From: Duganella aquatilis
Lineage (GTDB): Bacteria > Pseudomonadota > Gammaproteobacteria > Burkholderiales > Burkholderiaceae_D
Direction: 5' to 3'
DNA: 64,000 nt
Assembly: GCF_009674565.1 (NCBI RefSeq)
Contig: NZ_WKJL01000019.1
Location: 48,722 to 112,721, forward strand
Below are positions 1-8,629 of the stretch, one piece after another. The notes below the pieces were generated by a model. That model did no database searches. It was not told the DNA's origin and worked only from the letters and a program-made list of their open reading frames with translations. How positions within the stretch are numbered: position 1 is the first letter of the stretch; each line of letters begins with the position of its first letter. The translations under genes and the position numbers were made by a program.

Positions 1-8
1 ATGGCAGA

Positions 9-434
9 ATGGAGACCGCCGACAAAGACTACATCGACGCCAGACTGGAGGCCGTGATCGAAAGAATGAACGGCGAAGCCCGTGCGCACCAAATCGCAAC
101 GGACGCCCGCTTGAAGGAACTCAACCAAACAATCGAGCACGGCCTGTCGTCAATGAATACCCGAATCACCCAAGCGGAAAATAATTTCCAGCATGGTTTG
201 CAGTCCGTTCAGGAAGAAGTCAACACCAAGCTCGCGCAAATGGAAACCAACTTCCACCGCAGCCTGAACGACGCCATTAAATGGATGATCGGCACAATGG
301 TTGGCCTGACGGCAATCTCGGTCACCGTCACATCCGTTCTGTTTCTACGCCTCGCGCCGAAAGACGATGTTACTGCGCGCCCAACCGCACAACTTGTCGC
401 AAAAATTGACAAACCTAATCTCATTAGGAAATAA
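9..434 (+). CDS. Small coiled-coil protein with one C-terminal membrane helix
   Basis: This 141-residue protein is not assigned to a characterised family. Residues 5-90 are charged and helical with heptad-like spacing, which suggests a coiled coil. One hydrophobic segment at about residues 91-113 is followed by a short polar tail, so it is probably a tail-proximally anchored inner-membrane protein. The start lies 9 bases from the window edge, so a longer form beginning upstream cannot be excluded. It is followed 28 bases later by a TetR gene on the same strand. No function is inferred. Confidence 0.6.
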   Translation: METADKDYIDARLEAVIERMNGEARAHQIATDARLKELNQTIEHGLSSMNTRITQAENNFQHGLQSVQEEVNTKLAQMETNFHRSLNDAIKWMIGTMVGLTAISVTVTSVLFLRLAPKDDVTARPTAQLVAKIDKPNLIRK

Positions 435-462
435 TCACACCATATTAGTTTATGGTTAGATT

Positions 463-1038
463 ATGCCCCGAATTGGATTAACGCCCGACCTGCTGGTCGA
501 CGCAGCGGCTGCGCTGGCCGACGAAATCGGCTTCAGCGCGCTGACGTTGACGGAATTGGCGCGACGTTTCGACGTCAAGGTCGCCAGCCTGTATGCGCAC
601 ATCAAGAACTCCGACGACCTCAACACCCGCGTCGCCCTGCTGGCTTTGAGCAAGCTGGCCGACCTCGCCGATGAAGCCGCCGCCGGCCGCGCCGGCAAGG
701 ACGCGCTGGTCGCCGTCGCCAACGTCCACCGCGACTTCGCCCGCGTCCATCCCGGCCTGTTCGAAGCCGCGCGCTACCGCCTGCAAGCCCCGCTGCCGGA
801 GAACAATGGCGGCATCCGCATCTCGCGCGTCACCCGCGCCATCCTGCGCGGCTACGCCCTCAGCGACACTGAAGCCACCGACGCCATGCGCCTGCTCGGC
901 AGCGTCTTCCTTGGCTACCCGATGCTGGAACTGGCTGGCAGCTTCAGCCACAGCCAGCCCGACGCCCAACACTCCTGGCTGCGCAGCCTGGACGCGCTCG
1001 ACGCCATCCTCAAGAACTGGCCCAAGGACACCCAATGA
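463..1038 (+). CDS. TetR/AcrR family transcriptional regulator
   Basis: A 191-residue TetR-type repressor. The N-terminal helix-turn-helix lies at about residues 15-48, with the typical ...LTLTELARRFDVKVASLYAHIKNSDDL pattern split here as helix LTLTELARRF and recognition helix VKVASLYAHI. The C-terminal ligand domain resembles the TetR_C_33/WHG class. The stop overlaps the start of the SGNH hydrolase gene (ATGA), so the two are translationally coupled. The regulator probably controls its own operon through the short AT-rich leader before it, but no operator was defined. The ligand is unknown. Confidence 0.85.
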   Translation: MPRIGLTPDLLVDAAAALADEIGFSALTLTELARRFDVKVASLYAHIKNSDDLNTRVALLALSKLADLADEAAAGRAGKDALVAVANVHRDFARVHPGLFEAARYRLQAPLPENNGGIRISRVTRAILRGYALSDTEATDAMRLLGSVFLGYPMLELAGSFSHSQPDAQHSWLRSLDALDAILKNWPKDTQ

Positions 1039-2183
1039 TCAACCAGAACCTCATCCACGGCGCCATCGACATCGAACAGACCGCAGACGGCCTGCTGCCC
1101 TACCGCCTGCCCGCCTGGGCCCGCGCTCAATGCCCGGACCCGCAACTGGCGATGGCCGCCTCCCAGCCATCCGGCGTCCGCCTGGTGTTCCAAACGACAG
1201 CAATCAGCATCGAACTCGACACGCTGCCCACCAAGCGCGCCTACGCCGGCATGGCGGCACGGCCGGATGGCGTCTACGACCTGTACATCGACGGCGCACT
1301 GTTCCGCCAACTCAGCGCGCCCGCCGGCAAGACCATGCACATCGACATGGCCGCCGGCACCGCCAGCATCACGCCAGGCACGCCGCAAACCCTGCATTTC
1401 AGCGACCTGTCCACCGGCGACAAAACCATCGAGATCTGGCTGCCGCACGACGAAACCACCGAACTGATCGACCTGCGCGCCAACGCCACCATCATGCCAA
1501 TCACCTCCGGCAAACGCCGCTGGCTGCACCACGGCAGCTCGATCAGCCAGGGCTCGAATGCCGCCAGCCCTTCCGGCATCTGGCCCGCCGTCGCCGCGCG
1601 CCAGGCCGGCGTCGACCTGATGAATCTCGGCCTCAGCGGCAACGCCCTGCTCGATCCGTTCACCGCCCGCACCATGCGCGACCTGCCGGCCGACCTGATC
1701 AGCGTAAAAATGGGCATCAACCTGGTCAACACGGACCTGCTGCGCCTGCGCGCTTTCGCTCCGGCGGTGCACGGCTTCCTGGACACCATCCGCGACGGCC
1801 ATCCGGCCACGCCGCTGCTGCTGATCTCGCCGGTGTACTGCCCGATCCACGAAGACACGCCCGGCCCCTGCCTGTTCGACCTGCCGGCGCTGGGCGAAGG
1901 CCGCCTGCTGTTCCGCGCCGCCGGCAAGCGCAGCGACATCCGCCAGGGCAAGCTGACGCTGCGCATCATCCGCGAACAACTGCAAGCCATCGTCAAGCAA
2001 CGGCAGGCGAACGATCCCAACCTGCACTACCTGGACGGCACCGAGCTCTACGGCGCGGTCGACAACGCCCGCCTGCCGCTGCCGGACGAACTGCATCCGG
2101 ATGCAGCCACGCACCAGCTGATCGGCGAGCGCTTCAACGAGCTGGTATTCCAGTCCGGAGCATTTGTCAGGAACGCTTGCTGA
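1035..2183 (+). CDS. SGNH/GDSL-type hydrolase (probable carbohydrate esterase)
   Basis: A 382-residue protein with a beta-rich N-terminal domain (about 1-155) and an SGNH hydrolase domain (about 160-370). Visible catalytic elements are the block I motif HHGSSISQG (residues 165-173), with the nucleophile serine inside it, and the C-terminal D-x-x-H motif at residues 351-354 (DELH). Enzymes of this layout often remove acetyl groups from carbohydrates, but the substrate here is unknown. No signal peptide is seen. It is coupled to the upstream TetR gene by a 4-base overlap. Its 3' end overlaps the convergent kinase gene by 17 bases. Confidence 0.8.
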   Translation: MINQNLIHGAIDIEQTADGLLPYRLPAWARAQCPDPQLAMAASQPSGVRLVFQTTAISIELDTLPTKRAYAGMAARPDGVYDLYIDGALFRQLSAPAGKTMHIDMAAGTASITPGTPQTLHFSDLSTGDKTIEIWLPHDETTELIDLRANATIMPITSGKRRWLHHGSSISQGSNAASPSGIWPAVAARQAGVDLMNLGLSGNALLDPFTARTMRDLPADLISVKMGINLVNTDLLRLRAFAPAVHGFLDTIRDGHPATPLLLISPVYCPIHEDTPGPCLFDLPALGEGRLLFRAAGKRSDIRQGKLTLRIIREQLQAIVKQRQANDPNLHYLDGTELYGAVDNARLPLPDELHPDAATHQLIGERFNELVFQSGAFVRNAC

Positions 2184-4047
2184 TGCCGCCGCCCATCGCC
2201 ACGATGGACTTCAGCAGCGCGTCTTCCACGTCGCGCAACGTGACCGGCTTGGTCAGGTGATGGTCCATGCCGGCGTCGCGGCTGCGCGCGCGATCTTCTT
2301 CCATGCCCCAGCCGCTTAAGGCGATCAGATAGGTATTGCGCAGCGCCGGCTCGGCCCGCAGCTGGCGCGCGAGATCAAAGCCGTTGAGATGCGGCATGCC
2401 CAGATCCAGCACCGCGATCTCGGGCTGGAAGGCAAGCGCCGCCGCCATCGCCTTCGGCGCCTCGGTCACCACGCTGGTCACGTGGCCAAGCTCCTGCAAC
2501 AGCAGGGACAGCGTTTCGGCGGCATCCTCGTTGTCATCGACAATCAGGATGCGCAACGCGCGCGCTTTCGCCGGCGCGCCATCGCTGCCATCGTCGTCCG
2601 CCACGTTCGTCGTGGATGCCATGATCGGCAGCCGCAGCGTGAACACGGCGCCCGCCTTGTCGCCGGGACTCTCGACGTCAACACTGCCATCATGCATTTC
2701 CGCCAGCCGCTTCGCCAGCGCCAGGCCGACGCCAAGGCCGCCCTTGGAGCGTTCGGCCGAACCATCCACCTGCGTGAACAATTCAAAAATGCGCGGCAGC
2801 ATGGCGGCCGGAATGCCGATGCCGCTGTCGATCACGCGCACCACCACCTCGCCGCCGATCACCTCCGCGACCAGTTCGATGTCGCCACCCGGCGGCGTGT
2901 ACTTGGCCGCGTTGTTGAGCAGGTTGCTGATGATCTGCGCCACGCGGGTCATGTCGGCATTCAGCCAGACCGCCGTGCCGGGCAGCGTGATGGTGAAACG
3001 GTGATTGGCCGCGCTGATCAGCGGCCGGCTGGTTTCCACCGCGCTGTCGATCACCGCGCTCAGCTGCACCCGCGCGCGTTTCAGATTCACCATGCCGCGC
3101 GAAATGCGCGACACGTCAAGCAGGTCGTCGATCAGGTGCACCATGTGATGCAGCTGGCGCTCCATCATCGGCAGCACGCGCTGCGCCTGCTCGGGCTTAC
3201 CGATCTTCAGCACCGCCAGGCCGTTGCGGATCGGCGCCAGCGGATTGCGCAACTCGTGCGCCAGCGTGGCCAGGAATTCGTCCTTGTAGCGGTCCGCCTC
3301 CACCAGCTTGCGCGCGTGGTGCTGCAAGGCCTCGGCGGCGGAGTTGCGCTCGATCAGGTCGGCGGCCTGGCGGGCCACGATATCGATCAGGCGCAGGTCG
3401 CGCTCCTGCGGTTCATGACTGCGCGTCCAGTGCGTGGTGATCATGCCGACCAGGCGGCCGCTGCGGGTCAGCAGCGGCGTCGACTGCGCCGCGCGCACGC
3501 CGGCTGCGCGGAAGGCGATCAGATCGTCGCTGCCGGAGATGTCGTTCCAGGACTCGAAATCCGGCACCACCACCCGCTGCGACTTCAGCAGCGCGTGACC
3601 GCAGGTGGTGGCGCGGCCGGGATGCACCCATTGCCAGTAACTGACCGCTTCGTCGCTCAGGCCGCGGGTGGCGATCAACTGCAGCTCGCCGCGCGCTTCG
3701 TCGTAGCGCTGGATGCTGCCGAAATCGGAACGCATGATCAGCGTGGCGGCATCCACCAGCTTCTGGAACAGCTCGCCGACGTTGTGCTCGTCCACCAGCA
3801 TCGCGCTGATGCCGTGCAGCAGGCGGGCGTCTTCCAGCTCGGCTTCCAGCTGCAGCTGGATCTCGTCGCGCATGCGCAAGGCGTGTTCCAGCTCGCGCTT
3901 TTGCGCTTCGACCACGGCCAGCGCCTGGCTCAGTTCAGCGGTACGCTCGTCGACGCGCTGTTGCAGCGCCGAGTCTGAGCGGTCTTGGTGTTCGGTATGT
4001 CGGGTATCCATGGTCTTCAGTATTTCGATTCGTTGAGCGGTTCTCAT
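2167..4047 (-). CDS. GAF-domain hybrid sensor histidine kinase with C-terminal receiver
   Basis: A 626-residue cytoplasmic hybrid kinase without a membrane segment. Order of domains: N-terminal coiled coil (25-75), GAF sensor (about 85-235), HisKA with phosphoacceptor His264 in LAHELRNP, HATPase with N box (NLLNNAAKYTP, about 376-386), G1 box DSGIGIP and G2 region GGLGVGLAL, then a receiver domain (about 498-615) with acidic pair 504-505, phosphoacceptor Asp548 and Lys600. The kinase and receiver look catalytically intact. The signal is unknown. A second ATG at codon 13 is possible. It is a single gene convergent with the SGNH hydrolase. Confidence 0.9.
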   Translation of the reverse strand: MRTAQRIEILKTMDTRHTEHQDRSDSALQQRVDERTAELSQALAVVEAQKRELEHALRMRDEIQLQLEAELEDARLLHGISAMLVDEHNVGELFQKLVDAATLIMRSDFGSIQRYDEARGELQLIATRGLSDEAVSYWQWVHPGRATTCGHALLKSQRVVVPDFESWNDISGSDDLIAFRAAGVRAAQSTPLLTRSGRLVGMITTHWTRSHEPQERDLRLIDIVARQAADLIERNSAAEALQHHARKLVEADRYKDEFLATLAHELRNPLAPIRNGLAVLKIGKPEQAQRVLPMMERQLHHMVHLIDDLLDVSRISRGMVNLKRARVQLSAVIDSAVETSRPLISAANHRFTITLPGTAVWLNADMTRVAQIISNLLNNAAKYTPPGGDIELVAEVIGGEVVVRVIDSGIGIPAAMLPRIFELFTQVDGSAERSKGGLGVGLALAKRLAEMHDGSVDVESPGDKAGAVFTLRLPIMASTTNVADDDGSDGAPAKARALRILIVDDNEDAAETLSLLLQELGHVTSVVTEAPKAMAAALAFQPEIAVLDLGMPHLNGFDLARQLRAEPALRNTYLIALSGWGMEEDRARSRDAGMDHHLTKPVTLRDVEDALLKSIVAMGGGISKRS

Positions 4048-4222
4048 CCCACATTATGCATCGTGCGCATCTCACACTGACTAAACAATCAGTGCTTGGC
4101 CGTGCTATGGTTCGTCCTGACGGTGCCGTTCAAGGCATTGATGCTGGCGATGGACCTGGAGAGTTCGCTATGCGGCTAGGACATCCCCAAGAGACATCAA
4201 TACGCACTGACCGTCATGCAGC

Positions 4223-5350
4223 TCAGCCAATCAGCCGGGTCATTGTCCGCACGAAATCTATCTGTCGCGTGAAGCCGGTCTTGCTCAGCAGGCTGCGTAC
4301 TTGCGTGCGTAGGGTATTGTGCGAAACATTTCGCGCCTCCGCGATCTGTTCCAATGACAAGCCCTTGACCAGTGCAGCCGCCAGTCGCTGCTCGGCACCG
4401 CTCAGCGCGAAGAGCACTGCTGCCCGAGCCATAATCTCGTCCACATTGTCGTTTGGCAGGTCGATGATGAGCATAAAGTGCCGGTCGTCATGCCACCCTG
4501 CGTAACTTTCTTCCTCAACAGGCAAAGGAAATAACACGCCTCGCAATAGCAAGCCATCCGCGGTCTGCACGAGCAGATGCACTGGCCGCTGGCACGCACG
4601 GCCTATGGTCAAGGCCTCATCGATAGCCGGCGCGGAACGCCTACCGAGCGCACGCAAGCGACCGTTTACACAGCGGAACAGCCCATTGCTGGATTTGAGT
4701 AAGGAGTCGGCCAGGGCGTTGCTCTTGATGATGCGGCCGTCGGCGCTTAACAATATCGAAGCCGCGCCGCTGTACTGATCATCCCGCTGCGTATGCAGTG
4801 CCTTTAACTTGTACTGAATCTTAAGTGCCTGCTGAATGTGACCCAGCAGATTTTTCAGATGGCGCTTATGACTGAGTTGAAAATTGCCGTGACCAGGCGG
4901 ACGGTACCAGCACAGATTGGTAAAGGGAATACCGCTGGATTCGGTGCCGTCAAACAGCACCGAGCCGAGCATGCCCTCCATGCCGTAATGCCGCGCAAAC
5001 TCATTGTAGTAGCGGCTTCGTCGCAGCTCGTCGTCGGCAATCAGCTCATTACCGATCAATACGACATCGCGTTTCATCCATCCGCGCCGTCTGGCCTCGG
5101 CTGCCCAAATGTCCTCCTGGCACCAGTAGTCCCTGAAGCCCTCGATCATTTCCAGGGAGGTATTTTGACCAAGTAACGTGGCTTCCGGATCAGTCTCCGA
5201 ATGCGAAGTGAACATGAACGACGAGTCGGCGCCAAAATTGGCGCCAAGCTGCGCCATCAAACCGGTCCAGTGGCCTGGTTTCATTGCAGCGGAGTAGATG
5301 GACGCAATGCAATTATCCAATATCGCACCTGGCAACAGTGAAAATGACAA
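4223..5350 (-). CDS. LuxR-family helix-turn-helix regulator
   Basis: A 375-residue regulator with a LuxR-type helix-turn-helix at the C-terminus (about 315-375; GLSLEQIAEARNVSHNTLRTQV). The long N-terminal part has no recognisable receiver domain and no acidic pocket, so it is not a typical response regulator. It probably holds a PAS-like ligand or protein-binding region around residues 190-300. Such stand-alone LuxR proteins are common in environmental betaproteobacteria. There is no adjacent synthase or kinase, so the target and signal are unknown. Confidence 0.8.
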   Translation of the reverse strand: MSFSLLPGAILDNCIASIYSAAMKPGHWTGLMAQLGANFGADSSFMFTSHSETDPEATLLGQNTSLEMIEGFRDYWCQEDIWAAEARRRGWMKRDVVLIGNELIADDELRRSRYYNEFARHYGMEGMLGSVLFDGTESSGIPFTNLCWYRPPGHGNFQLSHKRHLKNLLGHIQQALKIQYKLKALHTQRDDQYSGAASILLSADGRIIKSNALADSLLKSSNGLFRCVNGRLRALGRRSAPAIDEALTIGRACQRPVHLLVQTADGLLLRGVLFPLPVEEESYAGWHDDRHFMLIIDLPNDNVDEIMARAAVLFALSGAEQRLAAALVKGLSLEQIAEARNVSHNTLRTQVRSLLSKTGFTRQIDFVRTMTRLIG

Positions 5351-5651
5351 CTATACGTGATAGCAGATCGTCATTGGAAATTTGCAGGCCAGCGTCGCGG
5401 ATTCACAACTAAAGCACGTCTAGCGGCCTTGGCTGAGCGCAGCCCTGCCACGCGACCAGCGATGGCGTTCGAGCAAGGATGATTAGAAATTCCCATATGG
5501 AAATATTTTATTTTAGGTTTTCATCCAAATTGGTGATGCATGCCATTTTTTCAAAAAATAAAATCCTATATGGATAGGGATTCATCCATCAATATTTCAA
5601 TAATTAGTTCAATCTTTAATAATCCCATTAAACCTGTCTAGAGAGAAAAAA
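5351..5651. other. AT-rich intergenic region
   Basis: The segment is about 300 bases and lacks a convincing gene. Bases 5490-5640 are much richer in A+T than the surrounding host DNA. They contain an imperfect inverted repeat, with CCATATGGAAATATTTTATT around 5494-5513 against AAAATAAAATCCTATATGG around 5558-5576. This may hold the promoter of the exported-protein gene at 5652 and is consistent with foreign DNA next to an integration hotspot. Confidence 0.4.
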
Positions 5652-5984
5652 ATGAAACGATTCGGCATATTGATAGCAATATTCAGCATTCTGGGTTCGA
5701 CTATCGTTATAAATGCGAGCGCTGAGGACAGCGATTACATTTATCAAACGATTCCTGCGGGTGGCGTCTGGAAGCAATGTGAAGCAACCAGGGCCAGCGC
5801 GCTTCAATGGGCTCGTGCCGACATGGAACGCGAGGCTCGCGAAGATTGCCGGCAGTTAGGAAAAGGTTGGAGTTATAAAGAAATTTCGGTCGAAGGTTAC
5901 CAAGGAATCAATCCATGCGAAGGCGGAAAGAGTTTCAAGGCTTTCATTGAAAGGGCTTCTGCCATCTGTAAGCGGCTACGATAA
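5652..5984 (+). CDS. Small predicted exported protein with conserved-looking cysteines
   Basis: A 110-residue protein of unknown family. It has a clear Sec signal peptide (about residues 1-24, ending ...INASA before EDSDY). The mature part of about 85 residues has four cysteines, which would allow two disulfides in the periplasm. The start has a purine-rich ribosome site (GAGAGAAAA) just upstream. Base composition is lower in G+C than the host average. It lies beside a second exported-protein gene and close to the prophage attachment site, which suggests acquired cargo. Confidence 0.6.
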   Translation: MKRFGILIAIFSILGSTIVINASAEDSDYIYQTIPAGGVWKQCEATRASALQWARADMEREAREDCRQLGKGWSYKEISVEGYQGINPCEGGKSFKAFIERASAICKRLR

Positions 5985-6031
5985 GAAATCAGGAAGCCAA
6001 TTACACTTCAGCAATTCGACTTCGAGCTAAC

Positions 6032-6421
6032 ATGAATAAAAATCCCAAAATCATAAATTTGGCGTTGTTTTTTATTTTTACAATCTTAATATTTTTCCTA
6101 GCAGGCACTGCCAGAGCCGGTGAAATAAAAATACAATGCTCCGCACTTTATATTGTTATCGAAAAAGACGAAAATGGAAAGCACACCTTATCAGTAACCA
6201 ATGACAATGATCGGGATAGTGCTAGGTTGAATTATCGCGTTTACGATAAAAGTATTTCAATATCGGAAAATGAAATCGTATGGGAGCATCGCCTCCCATC
6301 AGGAATTCAAACTTATACAATTGACAGGGTAAAAGGATCAATGTATTCCGAGTGGAACGGACATATTGGAAAGGAGTTTTCTTGTGAGGCTGTCGATGGC
6401 CCGACAAAGAAAAAGTTTTGA
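6032..6421 (+). CDS. Small predicted exported protein, AT-rich gene
   Basis: A 129-residue protein of unknown family. Residues 1-29 form a strongly hydrophobic signal peptide ending in ARA-G. The mature part is beta-rich, with two cysteines (near the start and at about residue 118) that could form one disulfide. The gene is conspicuously AT-rich and follows another exported-protein gene by 47 bases on the same strand, so both may be one transcription unit. No function can be inferred. Confidence 0.6.
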   Translation: MNKNPKIINLALFFIFTILIFFLAGTARAGEIKIQCSALYIVIEKDENGKHTLSVTNDNDRDSARLNYRVYDKSISISENEIVWEHRLPSGIQTYTIDRVKGSMYSEWNGHIGKEFSCEAVDGPTKKKF

Positions 6422-6540
6422 TTATCTGACGAAGAATTTAAGCGGACCGGTCAGTATCGAAATTTGAACCAAGGTGGGAGATTAGTTGAGGAACGCGCGC
6501 CCTCGGCGGGCTGGACTGGTAGGCCCAGCGGCTCGAAAAA

Positions 6541-6570
6541 GCAAAAAACCGCCCGGTGGGCGGTTTTTGC
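6541..6570. terminator. Intrinsic terminator, original downstream terminator of tRNA-Ser
   Basis: A near-perfect stem of GCAAAAACCGCCC against GGGCGGTTTTTGC with a GGT loop. It has A/T tracts on both sides and can act in both directions. It follows the exported-protein genes. It also sits just beyond the 3' end of the displaced tRNA-Ser half, the position expected of the tRNA's own terminator before prophage insertion. Confidence 0.75.
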
Positions 6571-6577
6571 GTTTTCT

Positions 6578-6635
6578 TGGCGGAAGCGGTGAGATTCGAA
6601 CTCACGAACGGCTCTCACCGTCGGCAGTTTTCAAG
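6578..6635 (-). pseudogene. Displaced 3' half of tRNA-Ser(UGA) (left prophage junction)
   Basis: This 58-base segment matches the 3' part of the intact tRNA-Ser at 41939-42028, from the CCA end through the T arm and variable arm to the anticodon loop. It has no 5' half. Its acceptor strand (CGCTTCC) pairs perfectly with the GGAAGCG 5' strand of the intact gene, and its anticodon-stem strand also pairs perfectly. The intact copy instead has two G-U pairs at those places. This indicates that the fragment is the original host 3' half, displaced when the phage supplied a replacement. Confidence 0.85.
6625..6635. other. attL core
   Basis: The 11-base sequence CAGTTTTCAAG is identical at 6625-6635 and 41986-41996. 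Homology stops immediately to its right at the left junction. It covers the anticodon loop of tRNA-Ser, a common crossover place for phage tyrosine integrases. Confidence 0.75.
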
Positions 6636-6679
6636 TCTCCGAACTAAATGATTTAATTCAACTACATACGTGTTATTTC

Positions 6680-6751
6680 ATTCCGCAACTACGTTCGCAA
6701 ACGCAACGCTAGGCCATTGATTCTACAAGGCTACCACATGCGTTGCGGAAC
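6680..6751. other. Candidate left integrase arm-binding sites
   Basis: The 10-mer ATTCCGCAAC at 6680-6689 and its inverse GTTGCGGAAC at 6742-6751 occur within 120 bases of the left junction. The same 10-mer occurs twice, inverted, at 41817-41839 on the right arm. Shared short sites on both prophage arms are what an integrase arm-binding domain would require. Confidence 0.55.
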
Positions 6752-6837
6752 GATTTTTCCGTCATAACATGTAGCTACCGTTAAATTTATATTACTATCA
6801 GGACTCACTGTCCTTCGGCACTCCGGAGAAGTTGCTT

Positions 6838-6884
6838 GTACGCACTCTACCGCCACTAGACATGCTAACAGGGGGAGTGCGTAC
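6838..6884. repeat. 10-bp perfect inverted repeat upstream of first left-arm gene
   Basis: GTACGCACTC at 6838-6847 is matched by GAGTGCGTAC at 6875-6884 with 27 bases between. It lies 67 bases before the start of the gene at 6951. It could be an operator or a transcript hairpin. The rest of 6636-6950 shows no convincing gene. Confidence 0.4.
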
Positions 6885-6950
6885 CGGTGTCACGATCCAG
6901 CCATCATTGCGAAAGCGGCTGAAACTCGTACTAATTTTGGAGCTAGTTTT

Positions 6951-7370
6951 ATGACTTGGTTTACGAAGAAACCTACCGATACGCAAGCGGAGCTTGCGGA
7001 ATTAGCTGGCCTGTTAACCCAGGAAGGATGGCGTGTAGATGCCCATGTGAACGGAATTATTCGCCTGAAAATCGATGGTGGAGTGTATTTGATAGCTCAA
7101 GAAAAGGACGACAAAGGCTTCTACCAGATCGCGTTTCCCGGCGTGTACTCAGCACCGAACGCTAGTATAGATTCCAACGTCTTGAAGACGATGCGGCAAG
7201 TTAACGAAACGTGCAAATTTGTAAAATGCCACCTAGTAGAAGAGACGGTCCACATCGTCATACAGGTGCTCGCCAGTTCTCCGAAGGAAGTGATAGCGCA
7301 TTTTGCGAGATATATCTCTGCACTAAAGTATGGGAGCACGGTCTTCTGGGAGGGAGTCAAGCAAAAATGA
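6951..7370 (+). CDS. Hypothetical phage protein, YbjN-like appearance
   Basis: A 139-residue soluble protein. The pattern of alternating helices and strands (LAGLLTQEGWRVDAH..., then IRLKIDGGVYLIAQE..., and a closing helix) is reminiscent of the YbjN/type III secretion chaperone-like fold, but this is only an impression. The next gene overlaps by 4 bases (ATGA), so the two are an operon. Position in the left arm outside the lytic operon suggests lysogenic cargo. Function unknown. Confidence 0.55.
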   Translation: MTWFTKKPTDTQAELAELAGLLTQEGWRVDAHVNGIIRLKIDGGVYLIAQEKDDKGFYQIAFPGVYSAPNASIDSNVLKTMRQVNETCKFVKCHLVEETVHIVIQVLASSPKEVIAHFARYISALKYGSTVFWEGVKQK

Positions 7371-7810
7371 GCGACGACGGACGCAAAGTATCCCCTAGCT
7401 TGGTCGCTGGGGGCATCATGACGTTGATCGCTTATTTAGTCGACAACGTGTCCAACCACGACGTGCGGAAGGCTCTAATAATGTGCCTACCGTACGGATC
7501 GGTGTTGTGCGTTCCCATCGCTGCTTGGGCGATCTGGCGGACCAAGGCTATTTGGGATGACTTTGTACATAGCTCTACAGAAAAGGTACTGAACAAGCGT
7601 ACTCTCCCTATAGACAAAAACGCAAATCTTATTCTCTCAGATCCCAATGCAAGCGAGGAGGCTAAGCGAGAGGCGGCCGCATTACAAAACAATGCACGTT
7701 TAGAGAACTTGCGTGTTGCCTCCAAATCGCACTCAAGCGCGGTTACGGATGTTTCCGCGTTGCAAGCTAACGAACAGGCTAATACTCCAGCAGCACGTAT
7801 TTCGGATTAG
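7367..7810 (+). CDS. Two-helix membrane protein, lysogenic cargo
   Basis: The start is taken as the ATG at 7367, which overlaps the stop of the upstream gene. This gives 147 residues. Two hydrophobic segments (about 12-28 and 38-60) are followed by a polar, Ala/Asn-rich cytoplasmic tail. The layout, a small membrane protein expressed from the prophage arm, would fit superinfection exclusion, but nothing in the sequence proves it. A weak hairpin (GTAGGCT/AGCCTAC, 7810-7830) follows the gene. Confidence 0.55.
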   Translation: MSDDGRKVSPSLVAGGIMTLIAYLVDNVSNHDVRKALIMCLPYGSVLCVPIAAWAIWRTKAIWDDFVHSSTEKVLNKRTLPIDKNANLILSDPNASEEAKREAAALQNNARLENLRVASKSHSSAVTDVSALQANEQANTPAARISD

Positions 7811-7859
7811 TAGGCTGCGACAAAGCCTACGTGACAGCGCCGCCAGTTCCCACGTTGAG

Positions 7860-8534
7860 CTATCGCAGCATGCGGTACTCCGCCTTGGTCAACTCCCGCT
7901 GCTCGACATCGAACTCACAAAGCCACCCGGCGCGCTCTACCCATTGGGATCGATCACCGTGCGCGTCCCAAACCTGTAGACCGCCAAGCTCGAAAGTATT
8001 ATCAGACATCCATTCGATATGGCAGTCCACAAGGCGACCAGCCGGAAACGTAGCCGTCTTGTAGTGATGCATCTCGGCGCAAAGTGTGTGGCGCTGAAGT
8101 GGAGTTACATAGTCAGTTGTCACAACCAACGTGCCACGAGTGCCGCTGGCTTGGTGAATCGCGCTCTTAGGTATTGCCGCACCACGCTCGTATGTGTGTC
8201 GAACTCTAAAACCTGCCGCTTGCTCTGGCACCCACAACTTACAAACCCATGTCTGCGCAAACCCACGCGGCTTGCCGTACTCCATCCGCACCTCTTCGAC
8301 GCCGCTCAGCACTAGGTTCCACCCGTGGACTTTTACCAGTTTCGGCAGCAGCATTTGTGCAAGAATGCGCTGCTCACCAATTGGCCGCAACCGAGCGACC
8401 TTGGCTGGCCGACGATTACCGTCGAGCGTAACCTCGACCACCACCAGCTCCAGCAGCGAGGCACCGTCAACAACCGGCAACGCGCTGGCCAGCGCCGCCC
8501 CCTCTTCCCGGCGCCGTGACACCCAGACCTTCAT
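7860..8534 (-). CDS. Hypothetical protein in SOS-type divergent unit
   Basis: A 224-residue protein with no recognised domain. It is rich in beta-strand-like segments and has several conserved-looking Trp residues. It is transcribed away from the SRAP gene, and its start lies only 18 bases from a LexA box at 8553-8572, so it is likely to be co-repressed by LexA. Its job may therefore relate to DNA damage or induction, by context only. Confidence 0.55.
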   Translation of the reverse strand: MKVWVSRRREEGAALASALPVVDGASLLELVVVEVTLDGNRRPAKVARLRPIGEQRILAQMLLPKLVKVHGWNLVLSGVEEVRMEYGKPRGFAQTWVCKLWVPEQAAGFRVRHTYERGAAIPKSAIHQASGTRGTLVVTTDYVTPLQRHTLCAEMHHYKTATFPAGRLVDCHIEWMSDNTFELGGLQVWDAHGDRSQWVERAGWLCEFDVEQRELTKAEYRMLR

Positions 8535-8552
8535 TTCTAGCCCTTAATAGAT

Positions 8553-8576
8553 TACTGTATGTTTGTACAGTATAAT
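8553..8576. promoter_or_regulatory. LexA (SOS) box and -10 of SRAP gene
   Basis: TACTGTATGTTTGTACAGTA (8553-8572) matches the LexA consensus CTGT-N8-ACAG, with extended TA flanks. It runs directly into TATAAT at 8571-8576, a perfect -10 for the rightward SRAP gene. LexA bound here would block this promoter and probably the leftward one as well. Confidence 0.85.
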
Positions 8577-8629
8577 CACCCGAGCGGAAAAGCGCTATCA
8601 TGAAATTCCATCGGTAAAGGAACTCAGCC

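Noticed and set aside
6798..6986. Leftward 62-codon frame overlapping the first left-arm gene
   Set aside because: It overlaps the start of a better gene on the other strand and has no ribosome site or recognisable features.
7810..7830. Intrinsic terminator between convergent left-arm genes
   Set aside because: The GTAGGCT/AGCCTAC hairpin has no following T tract, so it is noted only as a weak hairpin.
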